From Pedobacter roseus (GTDB lineage Bacteria; Bacteroidota; Bacteroidia; Sphingobacteriales; Sphingobacteriaceae), in contig NZ_CP060723.1 in assembly GCF_014395225.1 (NCBI RefSeq), positions 6,262,001 through 6,326,000 on the forward strand: a stretch of 64,000 nt of DNA. Reading direction: 5' to 3'. Each line of letters starts with the position of its first letter. Within the stretch, counting starts at the first letter, position 1. Shown here piece after piece: positions 8,424 through 17,512 of this stretch. A program made the position numbers and the translations under genes. Below the pieces are notes generated by a model. That model ran no database searches. It was not told the DNA's origin and saw only the letters and a program-made list of their open reading frames with translations.

Positions 8424-8968
8424 CTAGTAATCCATATTAGCGATTTATTTGGGTTAAACTCTATTTTATCAATTTTACCACCGCACCGCACAAAAGAATT
8501 ACCAAAAGAAGCCGGATTAACTGGCTTTTTAAAAATGATATTTTCGAAACATAAAATATAGGTTCCCTCTTTATTGGTTGCGGTGATAAAGGCGTCTTTT
8601 GCTAATTTAGCATCGGAAAATTTAACCGCATTTAATGCCCCTTCTTTTTGTGTAACCGGATGGGAAGAAAATAAGATTTTATGTCCTTTGTATTTGCTTA
8701 TAGCTTTTTCCAATTGTTCAAAAGTCATTAAGCGCTGGGTTACCATACCTGACGCCGACAAAATATTAGCATATAAAACTATTGCCCTATAATCTGAGGT
8801 ATCCTTTTCTGATGATGACAAAAGATCAGATGAAATTCTATAGGCATTTTTCCAATCTTCTGCCTGTAGGTAGGGGATTAGCTTTTTAAAATCATTATAA
8901 CTTACTGTTTGCGCCTGGCTTTTGATAAAACAGAATAAGATAAGAAGGAGTGAGAGCCATTTTTTCAT
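8384..8968 (-). CDS. Secreted protein of unknown function
   Basis: 194 aa with a clear signal peptide (KKWLSLLLILFCFIKSQAQ, cleavage after AQA/Q at about residue 20). The mature part has a helical first half (YNDFKKLIPYLQAEDWKNAY) resembling a TPR-like solenoid and a beta-rich second half. I do not recognise the family. It starts 6 bp after the hydrolase gene 8975-9976 on the same strand, so the two are almost certainly co-transcribed. Confidence 0.7.
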   Translation of the reverse strand: MKKWLSLLLILFCFIKSQAQTVSYNDFKKLIPYLQAEDWKNAYRISSDLLSSSEKDTSDYRAIVLYANILSASGMVTQRLMTFEQLEKAISKYKGHKILFSSHPVTQKEGALNAVKFSDAKLAKDAFITATNKEGTYILCFENIIFKKPVNPASFGNSFVRCGGKIDKIEFNPNKSLIWITRLTIKDGFAGASD

Positions 8969-8974
8969 TTTGAT

Positions 8975-9976
8975 TTATTTAGAAGTTTCTAAAGATATTT
9001 TTAGGATATTCTTTATATATAGATTTATTGCCTTTTCTACACCCGGCAAATCTTTCGAAGTAATATAAGAACCCATTACATGGTTACCTGCATTGGGTAT
9101 GGCTACTTTTTGTTTTAAGTTATTTGGCGTACCCAGTTCATCATACATTTTCAGCATGGCATCTACCCGGACTACAGGATCTTGCTCGAGCTCATTCTTA
9201 TAGTAATAAAGTAGTAATACAGGTTGTTTTACTTTTTTAAAGGTCGGTTTGAGCATGCTACTTTCTATAAATTCTTCCAGTTCTACCAACGATTCTAGCC
9301 GGTAATTGGTGTACCAGTATTTTTTGTATTCGTCGGTGCGGTCATCTACTTTACGTTCGTCGCCTCCCACTACTTTACGGGCAATCTGTAAGCCCCACGG
9401 GTTGTTTAAAAGCCATGCATTTTTATCGTTAATGGCCACATTTGGCGACATTAAAATCAAACTGTTAATTTCCGGGTAGGTTGCCGCTAATTTTAGAGCC
9501 ACCGTTCCTCCGGTAGAAGTACCTACTAAAATTACCTTTTTGCCCAGTTTTTTGCCAATGGCATAAGCCTGTTTACTGGTTTCCCAAAGGCGGTCGGCCG
9601 TAAAATATTGCATGGGTGCCAGGGTATCAATACCGTGATCGGCCAAACGCGCGAGGTATAAATTGGCATGTAATTGCTTAGCTAAATCTAAATGTACCGG
9701 GTTGCCTTCTGTTTTTGATGCCGAAAAACCATGTAAATACACAATGGCATATTCAGTTTGCTGGTGGAGGCTATCGGCCCATACAATTTCGGCTTCGTTG
9801 CCGGGTTTTATTTTATGCATGGATTCGATACTGGCTACATAGCTGTCAAGGTCTTCCAGATCGGGCACTTTGGTCAGCTCCTCACTAAATACTGGCTTTT
9901 TGGGTTTTGGTCCTAACAAATAACCAGCAATAATGAATGCCGAAAGGCCAATAATTACTTTGTAGCGTTTTTTCAT
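8975..9976 (-). CDS. Membrane-anchored alpha/beta hydrolase
   Basis: 333 aa. A single N-terminal hydrophobic segment (about 7-22) acts as uncleaved signal anchor, placing the domain in the periplasm. Alpha/beta-hydrolase features: oxyanion motif YLHGFSAS at 80-87, nucleophile elbow VGTSTGG with S154, an acid candidate in ELEQDPVVR, and a catalytic His in AGNHVMGS. Substrate unknown; resembles carboxylesterase/lysophospholipase-type hydrolases. First gene of the minus-strand group that runs to 7602. Confidence 0.85.
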   Translation of the reverse strand: MKKRYKVIIGLSAFIIAGYLLGPKPKKPVFSEELTKVPDLEDLDSYVASIESMHKIKPGNEAEIVWADSLHQQTEYAIVYLHGFSASKTEGNPVHLDLAKQLHANLYLARLADHGIDTLAPMQYFTADRLWETSKQAYAIGKKLGKKVILVGTSTGGTVALKLAATYPEINSLILMSPNVAINDKNAWLLNNPWGLQIARKVVGGDERKVDDRTDEYKKYWYTNYRLESLVELEEFIESSMLKPTFKKVKQPVLLLYYYKNELEQDPVVRVDAMLKMYDELGTPNNLKQKVAIPNAGNHVMGSYITSKDLPGVEKAINLYIKNILKISLETSK

Positions 9977-10243
9977 GCCATTAAATATTGGTTTAAATGT
10001 AAAATTTGAATTTAAATAAAGCTAATTTTTAGGGGAATTAATTCTCGCTTTGAGGGGTGCTCTTTACCTGCACTGCCCCATCATGTTAAACCTAATAGCG
10101 CCAAATAGCCCACAGCCCGAAGCATGAGGGCGAGGACTATGGGCAATAGCAGGAGCAAAGATGTTAAAGATTGCTATCCTTTGCTTTTCAAATCCTTAAT
10201 AATAAGATTGCAGATTACCTTTTTATGGGAAATTAGCTTAAGT

Positions 10244-10251
10244 TTGCAATC
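10244..10251 (+). promoter_or_regulatory. Candidate -7 element (TAAGTTTG) for the polyprenyl synthase
   Basis: Matches TAnnTTTG and sits just upstream of the ATG at 10268, supporting that start over the one at 10124. No well-spaced TTG box was seen. Confidence 0.4.
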
Positions 10252-10267
10252 AAAATTTTTCGACTTA

Positions 10268-11239
10268 ATGCCGGGAATCGAACAGATAAAAACACCTATA
10301 GCTGCTGACATTAAAGCGTTTGAAAAAACCTTTAAGGAATCGATGCATAGCGACGCACCGTTGCTGGATAGGATTACCCATTATATTGTAAAGCAAAAAG
10401 GCAAACAAATGCGGCCGATGTTCGTGTTTTTTGCAGCTAAATTGTGCGGTGGAATTACCGAATCAACCCACCGTGGGGCCGCCCTGGTGGAGCTTTTACA
10501 TACGGCTACTTTGGTACACGATGATGTGGTGGATAACGCTTATGAGCGCCGTGGCTTTTTCTCTATCAATGCTTTATGGAAAAATAAAATTGCGGTTTTG
10601 GTTGGCGATTACCTGCTGGCCAAGGGATTGCTGCTTTCGGTAAACAATAACGAGCATCGTTTGTTACAGATTGTATCAGAAGCGGTGAAACAGATGAGTG
10701 AAGGAGAGCTGCTGCAGGTAGAAAAGGTACGGAGAATGGATATATCGGAAGATTTGTATTTTGATGTGATCCGCCAGAAAACGGCTTCGTTAATTGCCTC
10801 CTGCTGTGCTGCGGGTGCTGCTTCGGCTGGTGCTGATGATGCTACGATAGAAAAAATGCGTTTGTTTGGAGAAAAAGTGGGGATTGCCTTTCAGATTAAA
10901 GATGATACCTTCGATTTTGGAACCGATGATGTTGGCAAACCTTTGGGCATAGATATTAAAGAAAAGAAAGTAACCTTGCCTTTAATTTATGCCTTAAATA
11001 AAGCGGAGAAAACAGAACGTAAAAAAATGATCAACCTGGTGAAAAACCATCAGGACGATCCGGTTAAAATACAACAGATTATTGATTTTGTAAATGCCCA
11101 CCAAGGTGTGTATTATGCCAATGAGAAAATGTTGGAGTATCAGAATGAAGCATTTAATATTCTGCACAGTTTTGATGCAGGTGAAGCCAGAACAGGTTTA
11201 GAACAGCTTGTACTGTATACCACTGAACGTAAAAAATAA
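10268..11239 (+). CDS. Long-chain trans-polyprenyl diphosphate synthase
   Basis: 323 aa from the ATG at 10268; an upstream in-frame ATG at 10124 would add 48 residues that match nothing and would span the promoter. First aspartate motif HDDVVD (D85, D86, D89) and second KDDTFDF (D212, D213, D216) chain isopentenyl diphosphate onto an allylic primer. Most likely makes the menaquinone side chain (octaprenyl/heptaprenyl type). The stop codon overlaps the next ATG by 1 base (TAATG), indicating translational coupling with the TerC gene. A TAAGTTTG element lies about 25 bp before the start. Confidence 0.92.
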   Translation: MPGIEQIKTPIAADIKAFEKTFKESMHSDAPLLDRITHYIVKQKGKQMRPMFVFFAAKLCGGITESTHRGAALVELLHTATLVHDDVVDNAYERRGFFSINALWKNKIAVLVGDYLLAKGLLLSVNNNEHRLLQIVSEAVKQMSEGELLQVEKVRRMDISEDLYFDVIRQKTASLIASCCAAGAASAGADDATIEKMRLFGEKVGIAFQIKDDTFDFGTDDVGKPLGIDIKEKKVTLPLIYALNKAEKTERKKMINLVKNHQDDPVKIQQIIDFVNAHQGVYYANEKMLEYQNEAFNILHSFDAGEARTGLEQLVLYTTERKK

Positions 11240-12294
11240 TGGGTAACGAATTACTTTTTAGCTTAGGTTTTCTTCTTTTTATTGTACTGATTCTTGCTTT
11301 AGACCTAGGTCTTTTTAGCAGGAAAGAGCATGTAGTGAGTTTAAAACAAGCAGGGATAATGAGTTTGATTATGGTTGCCCTGGCCATCGGCTTTTATTTT
11401 ATCTTACTAACTGAGGGACATCAACTGCACGGAATTAAGGATTTTGCCCACCTGCAAGAGATTGTAACCAAACACCAGCATCATATAAAATTAATTCCCG
11501 GCGATTTTGAAGGGAGTTTGGCGGTTTATAAGCAAAATCTCGGACTGGAGTTTTTAACGGGTTACGTAATTGAGTATGCACTTTCGGTAGATAATATCTT
11601 TGTTATTGTACTCATTTTCTCTGCATTTGCGGTCGAAGAAAAATATTATCACCGCGTATTGTTCTGGGGGATATTGGGTGCCATCATTATGCGTTTCATC
11701 TTCATTTTTGTGGGCGCGGCACTGATTACCAAATTTGCCTGGATACTTTATGTTTTTGGTGCTTTCCTGGTGTTTACTGGCGTGAAGATGTTTTTCAGCA
11801 AGGAGGAAGATGATAAGATTGATCCCGAAAATCACCCTGTGGTGAAATGGGCATCGAAAATATTTTCTATTCATCCAAAATACGAGGGTAAAAACTTCTT
11901 TGTTAAAATAGACCATAAAACATTTGTTACACCATTATTTTTAGTGTTGCTGATTGTAGAGTTTACCGATCTGCTGTTTGCGGTCGATTCTATTCCAGCT
12001 ATTTTTGCCGTAACCAAAGATCCTTACATTGTATTTTTCTCTAACATTTTCGCCATCATGGGCTTGCGGTCTATGTTCTTTTTATTGGTAAATATTATTC
12101 ACAAATTCCATTATCTAAAAACAGGTTTGGCATTTTTACTGGCTTTTATAGGAGTGAAAATGTTAGGGCATACTTATCTGGAAAAATGGGGATTTACCAC
12201 TGAGCATTCATTAATTGTGATTCTAAGCATCCTGGTGATCAGTATTGTAGCCTCGTTAGTTTTTCCGAAGAAAAAGGCACATGTAAAACCTTAG
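11239..12294 (+). CDS. TerC family integral membrane protein
   Basis: 351 aa, about nine hydrophobic segments. Carries the TerC/Alx hallmarks: EYALSVDNIFVIVLIFSAF and the second-half EFTDLLFAVDSIPAIFAVT, whose Asp residues lie inside the membrane. Family members are implicated in manganese/metal efflux and tellurite resistance. No yybP-ykoY-like leader is visible and the start overlaps the stop of the polyprenyl synthase. Specific substrate is not determined by sequence. Confidence 0.92.
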   Translation: MGNELLFSLGFLLFIVLILALDLGLFSRKEHVVSLKQAGIMSLIMVALAIGFYFILLTEGHQLHGIKDFAHLQEIVTKHQHHIKLIPGDFEGSLAVYKQNLGLEFLTGYVIEYALSVDNIFVIVLIFSAFAVEEKYYHRVLFWGILGAIIMRFIFIFVGAALITKFAWILYVFGAFLVFTGVKMFFSKEEDDKIDPENHPVVKWASKIFSIHPKYEGKNFFVKIDHKTFVTPLFLVLLIVEFTDLLFAVDSIPAIFAVTKDPYIVFFSNIFAIMGLRSMFFLLVNIIHKFHYLKTGLAFLLAFIGVKMLGHTYLEKWGFTTEHSLIVILSILVISIVASLVFPKKKAHVKP

Positions 12295-12385
12295 TTTATG
12301 TTTGTCATTCTGAGGGATAATTTATTGTATAAAAGTCAATATGAATGGACAGATGGATAAAGAAGCTGAATGGTCTCGAAGTTTC

Positions 12386-12480
12386 GTCATTTCGACCGCA
12401 GTGGAGAAATCTTTTAAATCTGATTTCAATAACTTGGTACAAAGATCTCTCCACTTCGCGTTGCTCCGGTCGAGATGACG
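12386..12480. repeat. Dispersed GTCAT...ATGAC imperfect inverted repeat, copy 1
   Basis: Starts cgtcatttcgaccgcagtgg and ends ggtcgagatgacg; the arms pair imperfectly around agatttaaagatct-like centres. A related copy is at 63608-63691. The 398-bp gap 12295-12692 holds this repeat, a third-family copy at 12557-12582 and the promoter region of the next gene. An upstream in-frame extension to 12567 is not credible coding sequence. Confidence 0.75.
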
Positions 12481-12556
12481 GCCAGTCTATTGGAATCTGT
12501 TAATGCTACCACAGCGAAGAATCTCTTGCTACTACAGGAAAGCGTTTCATAGGTTG

Positions 12557-12582
12557 CAGATGCTTCGTGCCTCAGCATGACA
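12557..12582. repeat. 26-bp repeat (cagatgcttcgtgcctcag...), single arm
   Basis: Differs at one base from the right arm of the perfect inverted repeat at 30046-30071; another degenerate copy is at 26660-26685. Confidence 0.7.
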
Positions 12583-12692
12583 GCATATTTAGAGTTGGTA
12601 CGAGAAAGAAATGTTCGCGCCAAAGCAAAATAAACGTTACAGCTCTCAATCTCTACCGAAAATTTGTACTTTCAGCAGATAAACTAAACCTA

Positions 12693-14141
12693 ATGAAATA
12701 CCTTTTCTCTACCGCCCTTCTTTGCACCACTTTATTTGCCAATGCACAGGATAAATTCGGAGATGTTTTTGCCAAAATCAATACCGATGTACAGCAAAAC
12801 TCAAAAGCTTACCAAACCCTTAAATACGAAACCGAAACCATCGGTCACCGTTTAACAGGCTCTGCAAATGGGGCAAAGGCTGAGCAATATGCTTTCGATT
12901 TATTAAAATCTTATGGTTGCGAGGTAAAATTTCAACCTTTTGAAGTAGAAAGCTGGGCCCGGAAAACCATCAGTGTAGAAATTGGTGCTGATAAAAATAG
13001 CCTTGTTAAAATGAAAGCCGTTACGCTGGCGCATTCGCCGGTAAGTGCCGATATTACAGGTGAAATTGCAGATGCTGGTAACGGGTTGGAAGCAGATTAT
13101 CAGGCCAGCCCGGAAAAGTTTAAAGGTAAAATTGCTTTGATTTATCTGGGTGTATTACCAGGCTCTCCGGCAGGAACAAAATCTTTGCACCGCTCAGAAA
13201 AAACTGCTATTGCCACAAAATATGGAGCCATTGGTGTAATCATTATTAATACGGTAAAGGATGGTGTGCTTTTAACAGGAACGGCATCAGTAACGGGTAA
13301 ATTAATTCCAATCCCTGCAGTTTGTATTGGTTTGGAGGATGGAACGGCTCTGAAAGAGAAAATTAAATCGCAGCCACAAACAGCGCATATCGCCATGACG
13401 AATTTCTCTGGTTTGATCAAAGCCCGAAACGTAGTCGCTACTTTTAAGGGAACAGAATTACCAAAAGATAAAATTGTTGTCGGCGGACATTTAGACAGCT
13501 GGGATTTAGCTACTGGCGCTATTGATAATGGAATCGGTTCTTTCGCCATTATGGATATGGCACGGACGTTTAAAAAGTTGAATTTAAAAAGCAAACGTAC
13601 AGTAGAATTTGTTTTGTTTATGGGTGAGGAGCAAGGTTTGTTGGGTTCTAAAGCTTATATCGACCAGACTAAACAAGACGGAACCTTGAACCAGGTAAAG
13701 TTTATGTTAAACTACGACATGACCAATGATCCGAAAGGTTTTTCTACTTCACGTGCTGAAATGAAGGAGCTTTTTACATCCTGGGGAGCTGATATTGTAA
13801 AGATTGATACCGGATTTAAAAACCTGTTTAATGCTGGTGCAGGTTTGCACAGCGATCACCAGCCGTTTATGTTAGCGGGTATTCCCACGGGTGGTGGTTT
13901 CGGTGGTAAATTGCCAAATAATTCCGGACCCTTTTACCATTCTGATGGTGATAGTTTTAAACTGGTTGATGAACAACAGTTAAAAAATACGGTGCGCTAC
14001 AGTGCCATGTTAACTTATGCATTAGCCAATACACCAAAAATTCCGGTAGGTGTTCAAGGTGAAGAAGAGTTAAGGGTTTTCTTAGAGTCGCAGAATTTAA
14101 AAGAAGCTTTAACTATTGCAGGTGAGTGGAGGTGGAAGTAA
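12693..14141 (+). CDS. Secreted M28 family zinc aminopeptidase with PA domain
   Basis: 482 aa from the ATG at 12693, which begins a good signal peptide (KYLFSTALLCTTLFANAQ); the longer frame from 12567 would bury it. A protease-associated domain (about 115-235) is inserted before the catalytic part. Zinc-site residues of M28: H266 and D268 (GGHLDSWD), bridging D278, catalytic E312/E313 (MGEEQG), D342 and H416 (FYHSDGD). Expected to release N-terminal amino acids or process peptides in the periplasm or outside. A second M28/PA enzyme is encoded at 53449. Confidence 0.9.
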   Translation: MKYLFSTALLCTTLFANAQDKFGDVFAKINTDVQQNSKAYQTLKYETETIGHRLTGSANGAKAEQYAFDLLKSYGCEVKFQPFEVESWARKTISVEIGADKNSLVKMKAVTLAHSPVSADITGEIADAGNGLEADYQASPEKFKGKIALIYLGVLPGSPAGTKSLHRSEKTAIATKYGAIGVIIINTVKDGVLLTGTASVTGKLIPIPAVCIGLEDGTALKEKIKSQPQTAHIAMTNFSGLIKARNVVATFKGTELPKDKIVVGGHLDSWDLATGAIDNGIGSFAIMDMARTFKKLNLKSKRTVEFVLFMGEEQGLLGSKAYIDQTKQDGTLNQVKFMLNYDMTNDPKGFSTSRAEMKELFTSWGADIVKIDTGFKNLFNAGAGLHSDHQPFMLAGIPTGGGFGGKLPNNSGPFYHSDGDSFKLVDEQQLKNTVRYSAMLTYALANTPKIPVGVQGEEELRVFLESQNLKEALTIAGEWRWK

Positions 14142-14314
14142 CCTTTGGGTTGATTACATCGATTTAGAGATTGCCCCGATTCATTGTGGATAAACCCTTT
14201 TTTTCTGCCGTAATGCAGGAGTTTTATTTACGATGAGCGCATTTTGGTACAGAGATTAACTTAATGTTAATTGATATATTTTTTTACAATTGGTGTTAAG
14301 CTTGTACTTTGTTT

Positions 14315-14344
14315 TTGACTATGTGGTTGGATATCATATATTTG
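14315..14344 (+). promoter_or_regulatory. Promoter TTG-N19-TATATTTG for the M23-bactofilin operon
   Basis: TTG at 14315-14317, 19-bp spacer, TATATTTG at 14337-14344, 31 bp before the ATG at 14376. A very good match to the Bacteroidota housekeeping consensus. Confidence 0.7.
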
Positions 14345-14375
14345 TTTTCGTGCCAAACAGAAAAACAGTGTCAAA

Positions 14376-15212
14376 ATGAACAGAAAACGGAATAAAACAA
14401 CCGTAATTTTTGTAAGTAAAAATCAAAATTCGAGCAAGCCCATTCAGGTTCCAACAGCTTACGTGGTCCATTGGAAAAAATATATTTTAGGCATCCTCGG
14501 GTTATTTTTAATCCTTGTGGGCAGTATATTTTACCTCATCCGAAGTAATGCCAATACCGAACTGACAAAGAATAAACTTCAGGCTGCGCTTCTAAAAAGT
14601 AAAGGCCAGTTATCGGTTATTGATACCTCCTCGCTTAAAAAACATTATCAATCGATAGATAAGAAATTACTAACGATTAATAAATACCTTAAAGCGCGTG
14701 GACTAAAGCCGATTTTAACAGGCAATGAAGGTGGAGAACAAAGTGATGATGTTTTATCGAATGAAGAAATCAGCGAATTTTACGATAACTACCTGAGTAA
14801 AATTACTTACAATGTAGCTTATACCCCAATGGGTTACCCGCATTTAGGTACCATTACATCCGGTTTTGGTCATAGAGAAAACCCTTTTACCGGAGAAAAT
14901 GTAGAAACCCATAAAGGGTTGGATATCAGGGCCAATTATGGCGATCCGGTTAAATGTACGGCAAATGGTAAAGTGATTTTTGCGGGTAAACGCGGTGCCT
15001 ATGGCAACTGTATCATACTAAAACATGGCAATGGCTTTGAAACTTATTATGGCCACCTTTCTAAAATTTTGGTTGAAGAAGGCGAAAATGTTATTGCCGG
15101 TAATAATATTGGCAAAGTAGGCTCAACCGGGCGTTCAACGGGCCCACATTTACATTATGAAGTACACCAAAACGGTAAAGTTATCAATCCAAGATCCTTT
15201 TTAACCTTGTAG
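14376..15212 (+). CDS. Membrane-anchored M23 (LytM) peptidoglycan endopeptidase
   Basis: 278 aa: short cytoplasmic N-terminus, one transmembrane helix (about 36-55), a helical linker (60-140) and a C-terminal LytM domain (150-275). Zinc/catalytic residues are all present: H179 and D183 (THKGLD), H227 (YYGHLS), H258 and H260 (PHLHYE), so the enzyme should be active. It cleaves peptide cross-links in peptidoglycan. It sits 2 bp upstream of a bactofilin gene, a pairing known from curved or stalked bacteria where the cytoskeletal bactofilin positions the hydrolase. Confidence 0.92.
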   Translation: MNRKRNKTTVIFVSKNQNSSKPIQVPTAYVVHWKKYILGILGLFLILVGSIFYLIRSNANTELTKNKLQAALLKSKGQLSVIDTSSLKKHYQSIDKKLLTINKYLKARGLKPILTGNEGGEQSDDVLSNEEISEFYDNYLSKITYNVAYTPMGYPHLGTITSGFGHRENPFTGENVETHKGLDIRANYGDPVKCTANGKVIFAGKRGAYGNCIILKHGNGFETYYGHLSKILVEEGENVIAGNNIGKVGSTGRSTGPHLHYEVHQNGKVINPRSFLTL

Positions 15213-15214
15213 AC

Positions 15215-15604
15215 ATGTTCAAGAAAAACAACCAGATAAAAGACCTCAATCAGCAAGAAATTTCTACAATTATAGGCCTTGGTTTTACCATTACCGGCGA
15301 ATTAAAAGGAAAAGCAGTAATCAGGATAGATGGAACGGTAATCGGTAATGTAAATGTTGAAGGTGGTATTGTTTTAGGTGAAAAAGGAATGATAAAAGGC
15401 GACATCCAAACCGATTCTGCCATTATTTATGGTAGGGTTAACGGAAATGTAAAAGCACTGAACCTTGAAATAAAAAAAACAGGCAAGGTTAACGGCGACA
15501 TTAAAACAGAAGCCATTGAAATTGAGATGGGTGCACAGTATAACGGTAAACTCGAAATGCACCAATCTGGTAAAACTGAGGAAAAAGTAGCAGTGAAAGC
15601 TTAA
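15215..15604 (+). CDS. Bactofilin (polymer-forming cytoskeletal protein)
   Basis: 129 aa with the glycine-rich beta-helix repeats of bactofilins (GELKGKAVIRIDGTVIGNV, GEKGMIKGDIQTDSAIIYG, KKTGKVNGDIKTEAIEIE) flanked by short disordered ends. Bactofilins self-assemble into membrane-associated filaments without nucleotides. Nearly overlaps the M23 peptidase gene (2-bp gap), so both belong to one transcript and probably one cell-shape module. Confidence 0.94.
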   Translation: MFKKNNQIKDLNQQEISTIIGLGFTITGELKGKAVIRIDGTVIGNVNVEGGIVLGEKGMIKGDIQTDSAIIYGRVNGNVKALNLEIKKTGKVNGDIKTEAIEIEMGAQYNGKLEMHQSGKTEEKVAVKA

Positions 15605-15644
15605 GTATATCTACTGGTTGATGTCTCACCATCCAACACCATCA

Positions 15645-16073
15645 CTACCCGCTAATATAGCTTTCCAACTGCGAAATGGTCTGTTTTTGGTCGGCAATAA
15701 TAAATTTTACCACATCACCGATTGATACCATACCTTTTACTTCACCGCTTTCTACAATCGGTAAATGGCGGATGTGTTTATCCGTCATCAGTTCCATACA
15801 ATGATCAATACTGTCGCTAAATTTGATGGTAATAGGATTGGCTGTCATCGCTTCTTTGATTAAGGTATCTTTTGATGATTTCCCTTGCAGGATGATTTTT
15901 CGGGCATAATCGCGTTCGGTGAAAATGCCCCGAAGCTGCCCATCTTCCATCACCAATACGGCACTGATATTTTTTTCTGTCATTACTTTTAAGGCATCCA
16001 GAACAGAAATATTTTCAGATACGGAGATAATGATAGCCTGTTTGGTATCAAGTAAGTGTTTTACGCTTTTCAT
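15645..16073 (-). CDS. CBS-domain pair protein
   Basis: 142 aa made only of two CBS motifs (about 8-62 and 73-128; GIFTERDYARKI and GMVSIGDVVKFI end the two halves). Stand-alone CBS pairs bind adenine nucleotides and act as energy sensors; some are signal-transduction proteins of unknown partner. Transcribed against the M23-bactofilin operon, whose end is 40 bp away. No partner domain is fused. Confidence 0.88.
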   Translation of the reverse strand: MKSVKHLLDTKQAIIISVSENISVLDALKVMTEKNISAVLVMEDGQLRGIFTERDYARKIILQGKSSKDTLIKEAMTANPITIKFSDSIDHCMELMTDKHIRHLPIVESGEVKGMVSIGDVVKFIIADQKQTISQLESYISG

Positions 16074-16150
16074 AATTGTTAATTTGGTTATAACAATTTA
16101 AGAAATAATTAGCTGTAAATCAAAGTTTTATTTTGTGTTTTGAAGTTTTA

Positions 16151-16202
16151 AAAGAAGTCAAGTTTTTAATGTGCACCTTGCCATGTCAAACTTGACTTCT
16201 TT
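16151..16202. repeat. 15-bp perfect inverted repeat between the CBS gene and IS copy 1
   Basis: AAAGAAGTCAAGTTT at 16151-16165 is exactly complementary to 16188-16202 with a 22-nt loop. It lies 78 bp upstream of the CBS gene start and 29 bp outside the IS end. No strong T-run follows either arm, so a regulatory hairpin or repeat remnant is as likely as a terminator. Confidence 0.5.
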
Positions 16203-16276
16203 GGAAGCCATACCGCAGCACCTGATTAATCTAAACCTGTATTCTATGGTTAATCCAAGCAATTTCTTATTTTTTT

Positions 16277-17284
16277 TTATGCGACCAATTGATAGTCTTT
16301 TACATATGGCCTGTCATTCGCTACAGCCGAGAATGCCCTACTGACAAGCTTATTTCTAAGTACATTCAAGATTGATGAATGATGTTTCCCTTCTTTTATT
16401 TTTCTATCATAATATCTCTTAAATTCATTGTCTTTTTTAATGGTGTTCAATGCGCACATTGTCAATAAGGTTTTGATCCGTTTATTGGCCAGGTGACTGA
16501 CCTTGGGTTTTGTGTTAAGGGTTGTTCCCGATTTTTTACCAAAAGGGGCCAGGCCGCAGTAACAAGCAAACTTTCTTGGGTTATCAAATAGGGAAAACCC
16601 TTGGGTAAGAACCACAATGAACATTGCGGTCTGTGGTCCGATACAATATACTGAGTTGACGAGTCTATATTGTTTTTCCAATAAGGCATCCTCCTTTACA
16701 TAACACAAAAGTTTTTCCTCTAACAAACTTATCTTATTATCATATTCGTTGATTAATGCCTTTCTGATTTGCAGGGTGAACTTAGCAGATTCCCTGTCAA
16801 ATTCCTCAAGCTCTCCACAAACATTCTTCAGTGCGGTCTGTTGCTTTACCAGCTGTCTCCTGCATGATAATAGGTATTTGATCTTGCTTATCGTCTTGCT
16901 GGGCATACTAAATAAAAAGGCTTTCCGCCTATGGATAAAACCATATTCTGCTATAGCTGCAGCATCTGCCTTGTCTGACTTACCTCTTTTGAGCCCCAGG
17001 GACCGCTTTAATCTGAGCGCATTCTCAACCCAGAGGTTTCCACCCTGATCACTAAAAAAAGTACACGCAGGAAGTGCATAGATTCCAGTATCTTCTGCGC
17101 AAAAGAACATATCTGATATGGACAGTTTGGTAAGATGATGGATCCAGGTAATCATCTCTGTATAGCCAGCATCACTGTTGGCAAAAGTGCCATGGAAACA
17201 TTCATCGGGATCCTCAGCAAGAAAAAAGACTACATCTGTTTTCAGTTTTGAAATGTCGATGCCTGCAAATAATTTGTAATTCAT
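16277..17284 (-). CDS. IS110 family transposase (copy 1)
   Basis: 335 aa. N-terminal RuvC-like DEDD domain: D10 (FAGIDISK), E64 (CAEDTG), D104 and D107 (SDKADA). Central coiled coil about 130-200. C-terminal transposase_20 domain with CIGPQTA, CGLAPFGKKSG and KVSHLANKR; S263 is my tentative match to the catalytic Ser. Encodes the recombinase that, with a bridge RNA, inserts the circular element. Protein identical to copy 2, so the duplication is recent and the gene is intact. Confidence 0.95.
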   Translation of the reverse strand: MNYKLFAGIDISKLKTDVVFFLAEDPDECFHGTFANSDAGYTEMITWIHHLTKLSISDMFFCAEDTGIYALPACTFFSDQGGNLWVENALRLKRSLGLKRGKSDKADAAAIAEYGFIHRRKAFLFSMPSKTISKIKYLLSCRRQLVKQQTALKNVCGELEEFDRESAKFTLQIRKALINEYDNKISLLEEKLLCYVKEDALLEKQYRLVNSVYCIGPQTAMFIVVLTQGFSLFDNPRKFACYCGLAPFGKKSGTTLNTKPKVSHLANKRIKTLLTMCALNTIKKDNEFKRYYDRKIKEGKHHSSILNVLRNKLVSRAFSAVANDRPYVKDYQLVA

Positions 17285-17386
17285 AAATTTGGTTATCTTA
17301 AGTTGAGATTAAACCTTCATGTTGAATAAAACTAAATCCCTTAATGGTCCTGCCAGACTAAAATTCTATATGGTTCTTGTTCAACA

Positions 17387-17454
17387 AACGGCAGTGCTCT
17401 AATACAGGTTTTAGATCTTTAATCTAGACAGAGTAATAGTGCAGCACTGCCGTT
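17387..17454 (-). ncRNA. Candidate bridge-RNA loop in IS copy 1
   Basis: Mirror of 30170-30237 in copy 2: a 12-bp perfect stem (AACGGCAGTGCT / AGCACTGCCGTT) closing a 44-nt loop, located in the non-coding end upstream of the transposase. Confidence 0.5.
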
Positions 17455-17512
17455 AAGGTTTTATATATTCAAAGTTCATATATTTTTAAGTACTCACAAA
17501 CCTAAGGGACAG

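Larger units (their letters stand above)
16231..17512 (-). mobile_element. IS110-family insertion sequence, copy 1 (1282 bp)
   Basis: Limits are the extent of identity with copy 2 (30112-31393), both 1282 bp. One transposase gene; long non-coding end upstream of it (228 bp), short end downstream (46 bp). No terminal inverted repeats and no target duplication are visible, as expected for IS110. The outer ~5-7 bases at each end (CTGTC, GGTTTAG) may be shared target sequence, so the true ends may lie a few bases inside. Confidence 0.9.

Noticed and set aside
10124-10267. 48-residue N-terminal extension of the polyprenyl synthase
   Set aside because: Not family-like and spans the TAAGTTTG promoter element; the start at 10268 was preferred.
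12567-12692. Extension of the M28 peptidase upstream of its signal peptide
   Set aside because: Lies in a dispersed repeat and would bury the signal peptide.
16749-17048. Plus-strand 99-aa ORF inside IS copy 1
   Set aside because: Complement of the transposase gene; the identical shadow occurs in copy 2 (30576-30875).
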